Assembly (NCBI RefSeq): GCF_037042905.1 | Contig: NC_087245.1 | Span: 29,204,001 to 29,268,000 of the forward strand | DNA from: Lytechinus pictus | Taxonomy: Eukaryota > Echinodermata > Echinoidea > Temnopleuroida > Toxopneustidae | Length of the DNA stretch: 64,000 bases | Reading direction: 5' to 3' | Part shown: piece by piece, positions 57,725 to 64,000 of the stretch | How the letters are laid out: every line of letters begins with the position of its first letter | Numbering within the stretch: the first letter of the stretch is position 1 | The notes under the pieces: model-generated | What the model was told of the DNA's origin: nothing | Seen by the model: only the letters and a program-made list of their open reading frames with translations | Databases searched by the model: none | Translations under genes and position numbers: made by a program

Positions 57725-59844
57725 TACTTCAGGTGTACGTAGCCTGGAGGCTCCTGGAGAGTAAAAATCATTCTACTATACGTGAGCTTACTCTCCGCGG
57801 AACCTGGGACGGGATGCCATTGCTCTATGCGCACCGAGTACTTTAGAGACAGCAATGTTGCTCCAAAATACTCGTTTTCTTTAAGGTGTTGAGCCCAAAC
57901 TTATGTAAATGGGCTAAAGGTATATTTACCCCGCATGCACTAATGGTGCGTGTATTTATTCCAGTAAATAGGGAAAAATTAGAAAAATAATTAAGAACAC
58001 GAGCATTTACTTACAGTCTGTTATTGTTGCCATCTTGCCGTCTTTGTTATCGTAGCCTAGATATACAAGACGCGTAAAGAGGGCGACAATCCCGACCTTT
58101 CGTTTGAGGACGCGCACGCTTATTTACCACGGTAGGTGATTTTGGAAGAGACTTTTTGGGCCCCTCATCATGGTCGTAAAACTCTGTCCTGCAATGCAAA
58201 TTGTGTGACATGAAATTTTTTTTTCGTGTCGCATCTGCGACGGAAACATTCAATATGCGCTTCGTGTGCAAAATTCTGGTTGCTACTATGGTAACAGCGA
58301 TATATCCGATTGAGGACGACTTTCCAAAGCCACATTTGACTCCTCCTAGAGCTCGAGAGGCCGCCCGGGGGGCCCACTTCCATTGATTAGTGGATACCAG
58401 GAGCGACCACGCGTAAAAGGGAACAGAGTGGGCAAGTACGTTACGTATAGGCCTATGTAACGTTTTAAGGGTGTCAAAACGATGTTTAAAATGCTGAAAA
58501 AGGGATATATATCCAATACTTATAGGGTTTCACAAGCCAAATATTTGTTAAGAGATGCATTTTCATAATCTGGAAAAGACTTGCTTCCCTTGTTTAGGGT
58601 ACTTTTCGAAACCCCATGGTCGTGCCTGGTATCCACTCATCAATGGAAGTGGTCCCCCCGGAATTTGAATCTAATCCCCCATTTCTGGGGAAAGTAAAAC
58701 ATAATGCCCATTAAATCGTGTGCGAGAGGCATATCGTTTGTGTAGAAGGAGTAAACAATAGAACAAAGAAACCCGTAAGTTCAAACGTATTGCATATGCT
58801 GTGTACAGAAATGGTTTCGGCTAGAGAGGTTGATCTGACCCATGAAATCAATTGCCAGTGATCCACCAATAATCCACATTAAATGCAATATCGATTCGAT
58901 GGACTGCAATGATCTATATCTAAGCCTTCATTCAGTAAGTTTTTCATCACTCAATATGTACTCGATTTGTTTGAAAAACCACTTTCTTATCCATGTCATA
59001 ATCTATTTAGGTCCTGCATTTCGAATATCTCCAGCCATTAGTCGTAATATACATGTATGTATGGTGCGGGTGTCGCGGGAAAGGATTTTGCACACGAAAA
59101 GCAGATCTGTAGGGCCTGTAATCCCCCTGTAACACAAAGCTTAGCATTGATTGTAAGAGCAGTTTTCTACGTTTGATTCTATTGACTATAATGTACAATC
59201 AATCTTAAAAATCAAGTGTATGATTAAGCGTTAACTTTTGTGTTAGGGGACCCTAATATTAGCGTCCGTGAGGATTGCGAAAGGTCCCAAATATCATGAG
59301 CAGTGCCAACTTAGATTTAAAAAACTTGCATCGGCCGATAAATATTGTCTTTTTTGCAGCCCTGGTAGAAGCATCATCATCAGATGCATTAGATCAGCTT
59401 TGATCTTGATACCATCATTCAGACTCTCAGCTGTATCGTTATAGATGGATAAAAAGAACAATATTCATGCAGATTAAATCGTGAGTACAAATTCATCCTT
59501 TTTGGAAGGGATTTGAATATTATTTTATTATTTTTATTATATACATATGCATGAATATGAGATGCCTGTTTGGATGTAGTTTCCTATCACACACAATTTC
59601 TGCAAATCATGTCTTTTGTAAGCCTTAGTGGTGAAAACACATCACAAGGCTATGGTAAAATTACATTTAGTAACCACACTTCATTCGTCAGCATGTTGAA
59701 CTAATGTTTGGAATATATTTGAAACTTAGTTACCCAGGTAATGCCAAACAGTAAACACCATTTGATTTTTGTGAGTCCACTCTGAAAAAAAAGTTAAGTA
59801 ATTTTAATTATGTAACCACTCTGATACAAAGCTTGTCTAATGCT
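57725..59844. other. Intergenic region, no gene supported
   Basis: No exon is supported. At about 58360-58400 and 58625-58665 there is a short inverted similarity (GGGGGGCCCACTTCCATTGA against ATCAATGGAAGTGGTCCCCC), with GTGGATACCAGG beside one copy and CCTGGTATCCAC beside the other. This suggests another MITE of about 300 bp spanning 58370-58660. Confidence 0.45.
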
Positions 59845-59852
59845 CTTACAAG

Positions 59853-60086
59853 CATGGGCGGAAATCCCGGGGGGGGGGCGTGTCCCCCTACTATTTTGTA
59901 TTTTTTATGATGGAGAAAAATTCATTATTCACAATCAAAATAATACATGTTTTTAGGTCCAAATGATCTTACATCTCGATTTTTTTTTTAAATGACCTCA
60001 CACTTTGTGTGATAACCTTTTTTTTTTGCTTGTCAAATTTTCCAGCCCCTGGTCCCCCTACATTTTGGGACAGATTTCCGCCCATG
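59853..60086. mobile_element. hAT-like MITE with perfect 8-bp target duplication
   Basis: The ends CATGGGCGGAAATC and GATTTCCGCCCATG are perfect inverted repeats. CTTACAAG occurs immediately outside both ends (59845-59852 and 60087-60094). The 8-bp duplication and CA...TG ends point to hAT. The interior is T-rich with a G run and CCCCCTAC repeats. It is 234 bp and non-coding. Confidence 0.75.
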
Positions 60087-60094
60087 CTTACAAG

Positions 60095-63000
60095 GTTCAT
60101 GCTGTTGTCAATTCAAACATAATATATAGGCATAAGGGAAACATCATCACTTAACACGTGCATTTATAATCACATCAGAATTGATCTTCACTATGTGAAA
60201 TTGGCAACTTGTAATTACTTATTTAAACTGATGGAATTACCCCATAACCATTAAAAACACATAAAAAAGCATGAATTAAAATCGTATTTACAAAAAAAAA
60301 AAAAGTGTTTTTTTTTTCAAATAAATTGTCTCTAAAATTTCCTTCCTTATACAGAGATGGTTTAGAGGTCTTGAGGGCATCATGCCCCCCCCCCCCTGGC
60401 CCCTGGCTCTGGCCGTACTTGCCTTTTATTAAATGTCTGTGATCATTACTTTACCACGCACCTACATAATTAAGTACTGGTGATGCAGCTTTCTCCTCTA
60501 CTGCTCCAAGGCCATGGAATTAGCTGCATCCTCTCCTCCAATTGTCAACAACCTTGGATCAATTCAAATATAATTTGAAAACCTACCATATTCGTGCTCA
60601 TCTTTGCTCGTGTGCTGACTAGGATGGCGTCTCAAAGCGCTTTTTATCTCGCAAAAAACTTCGTTGTGTAAATGCGAACAGGCATTGAGATCAAGCATAA
60701 GGGTAACCATGGATATGGCTTTGATTACTTTTTTAACAAAACTGACAAATTCATCAAAATAGGACAAGGAATAATAAAGTAATGAATGACATTCTAACCT
60801 GAGCATTATTTTGGTGAAAGAGCTCTTAGCATATGCAAGAAGCAAGCTGATGATGGCATACACGTATCCCCAACTTATTATTTTGTAATTCATCATATAA
60901 TATAATTGCTGAGAAATGAGCAAAATAAGCATGTAATTTTATCAAATGTCAGGTATTTTTTTAATCAATTATAATACACTGTCCTGTCCCACATGTGCTT
61001 TTCTGTATTAGTGATCATCAGAATTATCAATTTTAAGTTAAACATTTATGATTTTACAAAGATACAAGTTTACATTAATGTACCAGATCTACATCATGTA
61101 CACTATTTTGACAATTAACCTCGATTTAAAAGACTTTCTCAAGAAATAATTGTTTGCTGCAACTACTGTCTTTTACCTCTAAGTGAAAGTGTAATACAAC
61201 CACAAACTTTTCATCAGAATTAATGTACATGTATGAGTATTTCACCCAAATGCAAGCTTTCATAAATCCTGAAATCTTTGCATCTCGGGTATTTCATTTT
61301 TTTACTTACAGTATATTTTTACCTACATTACATAGCTGTCTAAAGTTAAAGGTATATTTAATTACACTTTCAACAAGAAAGCCATATTCTTGGAGATCAT
61401 TATTATTCATAATGACTCTGTTATATATTAATGTGTAATTGTTTCATTCCTTTGACCCTAATACTGCATTTTAGTAGAAAAGTGTGCTTTTTATAATCTA
61501 TTTAGAGTTTTTAAACTTCAGTTTTTTCCTTTTTTGCTGGTAATGTCCTGTTATACAACTTTTGGCAAAGTGCCTTATATGATTATTGCTAGATGGAATA
61601 TTTCATCGCAAGCAGTTTCTTTGTTTACACGATAAAACTCTATTTTGAAATGGTAAAGATCGTTCTCCTTCCCATTTCAGTTATTAAAAGTTATAAGCCC
61701 CATGCTTTTAGAAATGTATATTTCAGAAAAGTTTGATTCTTCTTGATAAACATTCATTATATTAAAAAAATATTGCTTTCAAATCCAAGTACTATTTAAG
61801 CATATTTTGGCTTTACACGCATTGAATTAGTGACTTCTAAAGCATTCGTGGTTTTCTACTTCACTGAGCATCGTTAGTTGATTGATAATATTGAATATGA
61901 TGTTCGATGCTGTACGATGATGTCATCAATGTCATGAAATGAAATAAATATAAGCATTATTCATGCAATACAATCCGATTATATTCGTATTCATTATGTA
62001 TTATATCATAAGCTGTAGGATTATAAAACGATTGTGTTCATTCTGCAGAGAGTCCCCCTCCCCTTATACTCTTTCGAGGAATTTCAGTTACATAATTATT
62101 ACAATGAAAACACATACTAAATGAATAAAAGCAAATTTAGTACGAGTCGATTTCAAGAAGTCTTTCGATAGCTTCATTTTTGTTTCTTTTTTTTTTTACA
62201 AATGTGTTTTGAAATTGAATTCCATTTGCCTCAAATGTCAAATAATCCGATAAGCTTTTTTTTTTTTGTAATATGTACATTTTCAGATTTGTTCCAATAT
62301 GCGTGAGTAATTCATTGAGTGAAATATCGGAACTATGCGGCAGAATGCCCTTTATGAAAATAGTTAAGATCAACAAGGATTTAGCTATGCCGTCACTGGC
62401 GTATGGAAGAGGGGGAAGGAGTTCCACCGCCAAAGGAGAAAGAAAAAGAATGAAATGGAAATAAAAGGAAAGGGAAGGGTGAAATAAGACACTGTGTATT
62501 TTTTATATATATATATTGAGTCAATGAATATATTTCAGTCGAAATATACAAGCCTACTGCCAAGATTAAAAAAGGTTTTTAAAAATACATGAAGATATTT
62601 CTAAGACTTTACAGTTTACGTCCTCGTTCCATAACTTATGAAACCTTGCTCTACCCCCCTCACGTCACTGTAGACTTGGCTCACCAATACATTTAAACAC
62701 ACAATTATTGCAAGCCATCCTTGGATAAAAAAAAAAGTTCCTACCTCTTTGGTAATGATGAGTTATTTCATCCATTTTAGACTAACTTCGATTAAACCTA
62801 GATGCCGTTTCACAAAACTAAAATGAAGGTATTTCGTTAACTACGGCAAGCCATCTGATTGCATTCGCCACTTGTCTCTTTTTCTAAATGCAAGTCACAT
62901 AATATAAAACTTGTTGGATTTATTTTCTCTCGAACTGTATTTGAATTGCGAAAGAATAATGATGTATTGAATGAAAAGTAAGATATGAAACAAAATAATT

Positions 63001-63470
63001 ACCTTATTTATTTATTAATTTATATAAAACATGTAAGATCTATTTTCTCTCGAACAGTATTTGAATTAGGAAAGAATAATGATGTATTTGAATGAAAAAA
63101 TGAAGAAAAAAAAATAAAATAGTTGTTTATTCATTTGTTTGATTTAGGGAAAGAATATACGACATATTGGCGATTGAAGTTCCACAATTACTAACCAGGG
63201 ATGGCCCAAACGAAACTTGTTCCGATTAAAAAGTGTTCCACATATACATGAACTGAAAAGACGTATAAACAATAATAAAAACACATAGATGTGTTGGCGC
63301 AAGGGAACTCGAATTCATTAGAGAGGGGCAATAATCTAGGTAATTATGAAAGACGAATTAATACATGATATTCGAGAAGTCAATCAGGTTGAAAACATTC
63401 GAATCTGAATAAGAAACAAGAATAGAGCAATTAAATCCCATGTTTCATAGATGCAGGCTATGTTACAATG
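60095..63470. other. Intergenic AT-rich region, no gene supported
   Basis: Only short frames occur, without domain or splice support. A pair of similar 90-bp stretches at about 62930-63110 (TATTTTCTCTCGAAC, AGTATTTGAATT, AAAGAATAATGATGTATT) forms a local direct repeat about 115 bp apart. A C run lies near 60385. Confidence 0.5.
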
Positions 63471-63722
63471 GAAAACACTCCGTCCCTCGGATAGGACGTT
63501 AATGGAGGCCCCGTGTAGAGGAGAGTAACCACCTTTGCACGTTAAGAACCCACTGCACTATTCGTATAAGAGTAGGGGGAAACCCCGGTGTAGTGGTCCA
63601 CCTGCATTCCCCCAATCAGTTATATCGGGAGGAGAGACCTGCGGGTCATAGTGATTCAGTTCGCTTTTCTCTTCCCAGGCACAGGTGACGCCAAAACAAA
63701 TAATAATAATAATAATAAATCA
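63470..63722 (+). repeat. SINE/LINE 3'-tail-like repeat ending in (TAA)n
   Basis: GACGTTAATGGAGGCCCCGT, then CCTTTGCACGTTAAGAACCC and a terminal run of AAT/TAA triplets (about 63700-63718), resemble 3' regions of invertebrate SINEs. No A and B boxes are visible upstream, so it may be truncated. Confidence 0.4.
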
Positions 63723-63784
63723 ACCCTAATACATGTAATAGTCAAAATGAAATGTGCGCACATGACATGTATTGATTACCATCG

Positions 63785-64000
63785 CATACATTCGTAATTC
63801 CGAAGCTTCGTTATTCCGAAGGTTCGTAATTCCGAAGGTTCGTTAGGCCGAAAACGAAATGAGGTTCGTAATTCCGAAGGTTCGTTAATCCGAAAACGAA
63901 ATGAGGTTCGAAATTCCGAAGGTTCGTTAGTCCGAAAACGAAATGATTAACGAACCTTATTTCGTTTTCGGACTAACGAACCTTCGGAACAACGAACCTT
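63785..64000. repeat. Minisatellite of TTCCGAAGGTTCGTTA units with terminal hairpin
   Basis: Repeated units of about 16 bp (AATTCCGAAGGTTCGT) are grouped in roughly 42-bp higher units with GTCCGAAAACGAAATGAG. At 63914-63944 and 63959-63989, two 31-bp arms are perfect inverted copies around a 14-base loop, after which the array continues in the opposite orientation to the window edge. Confidence 0.85.

Noticed and set aside
62137-62433. 98-residue minus-strand frame
   Set aside because: It vaguely suggested transposable-element protein, but I could identify no motif and it includes A/T-run translations.
1-64000. CRISPR arrays, operons, rRNA genes or functional tRNA genes
   Set aside because: No regularly spaced repeats with unique spacers, no ribosome-binding-site-led gene clusters and no intact cloverleaf were seen. 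The window is eukaryotic.

Overview
This is an intron-rich, AT-rich animal genomic window with no prokaryotic features. The evidence is GT-AG introns, short phase-compatible exons, a Penelope-like retroelement, tRNA-derived SINE sequence, many small inverted-repeat elements, and metazoan receptor and transporter families. The repeat types and the large extracellular-domain receptor fit a marine deuterostome, most likely an echinoderm such as a sea urchin. That taxonomic call is inference, since no marker gene settles it.

Layout. (1) About 482-28939, plus strand: one large gene that I assembled by hand from 27 putative coding exons. All splice junctions are in phase, giving about 1505 residues. 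It has an N-terminal region with three short CYxC motifs, a charged helix, a long Pro/Lys/Glu/Val-rich region built from many small exons, an acidic/Ser-rich linker, coiled coil, and a C-terminus resembling degenerate EF-hands. I do not recognise the family. Its third intron contains an apparently intact Penelope-like element (about 3011-6950) encoding reverse transcriptase plus a GIY-YIG endonuclease. (2) 28940-32001: 3' UTR and intergenic DNA. (3) 40014-32002, minus strand: a complete ten-exon SLC17-family (sialin/VGLUT-like) anion transporter of 572 residues. (4) 40015-46459: intergenic DNA rich in small inverted-repeat elements. (5) 50757-46460, minus strand: a three-exon seven-transmembrane receptor of the adhesion/secretin class (963 residues) with an N-terminal somatomedin-B domain and no visible GPS motif. 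(6) 51138-64000: no confident host gene. This stretch holds a transposon with long terminal inverted repeats carrying a RecQ-helicase-like fragment, a tandem repeat rich in GACGTC, a foldback TTAA element, a LINE 3' fragment, a hAT-like MITE, and a minisatellite/hairpin at the right edge.

The three host genes show no obvious functional link. The first is on plus and the other two on minus. The sequence gives no sign of a coordinated gene system. The more unusual content is the PEVK-like modular gene and the dense, nested set of mobile elements.
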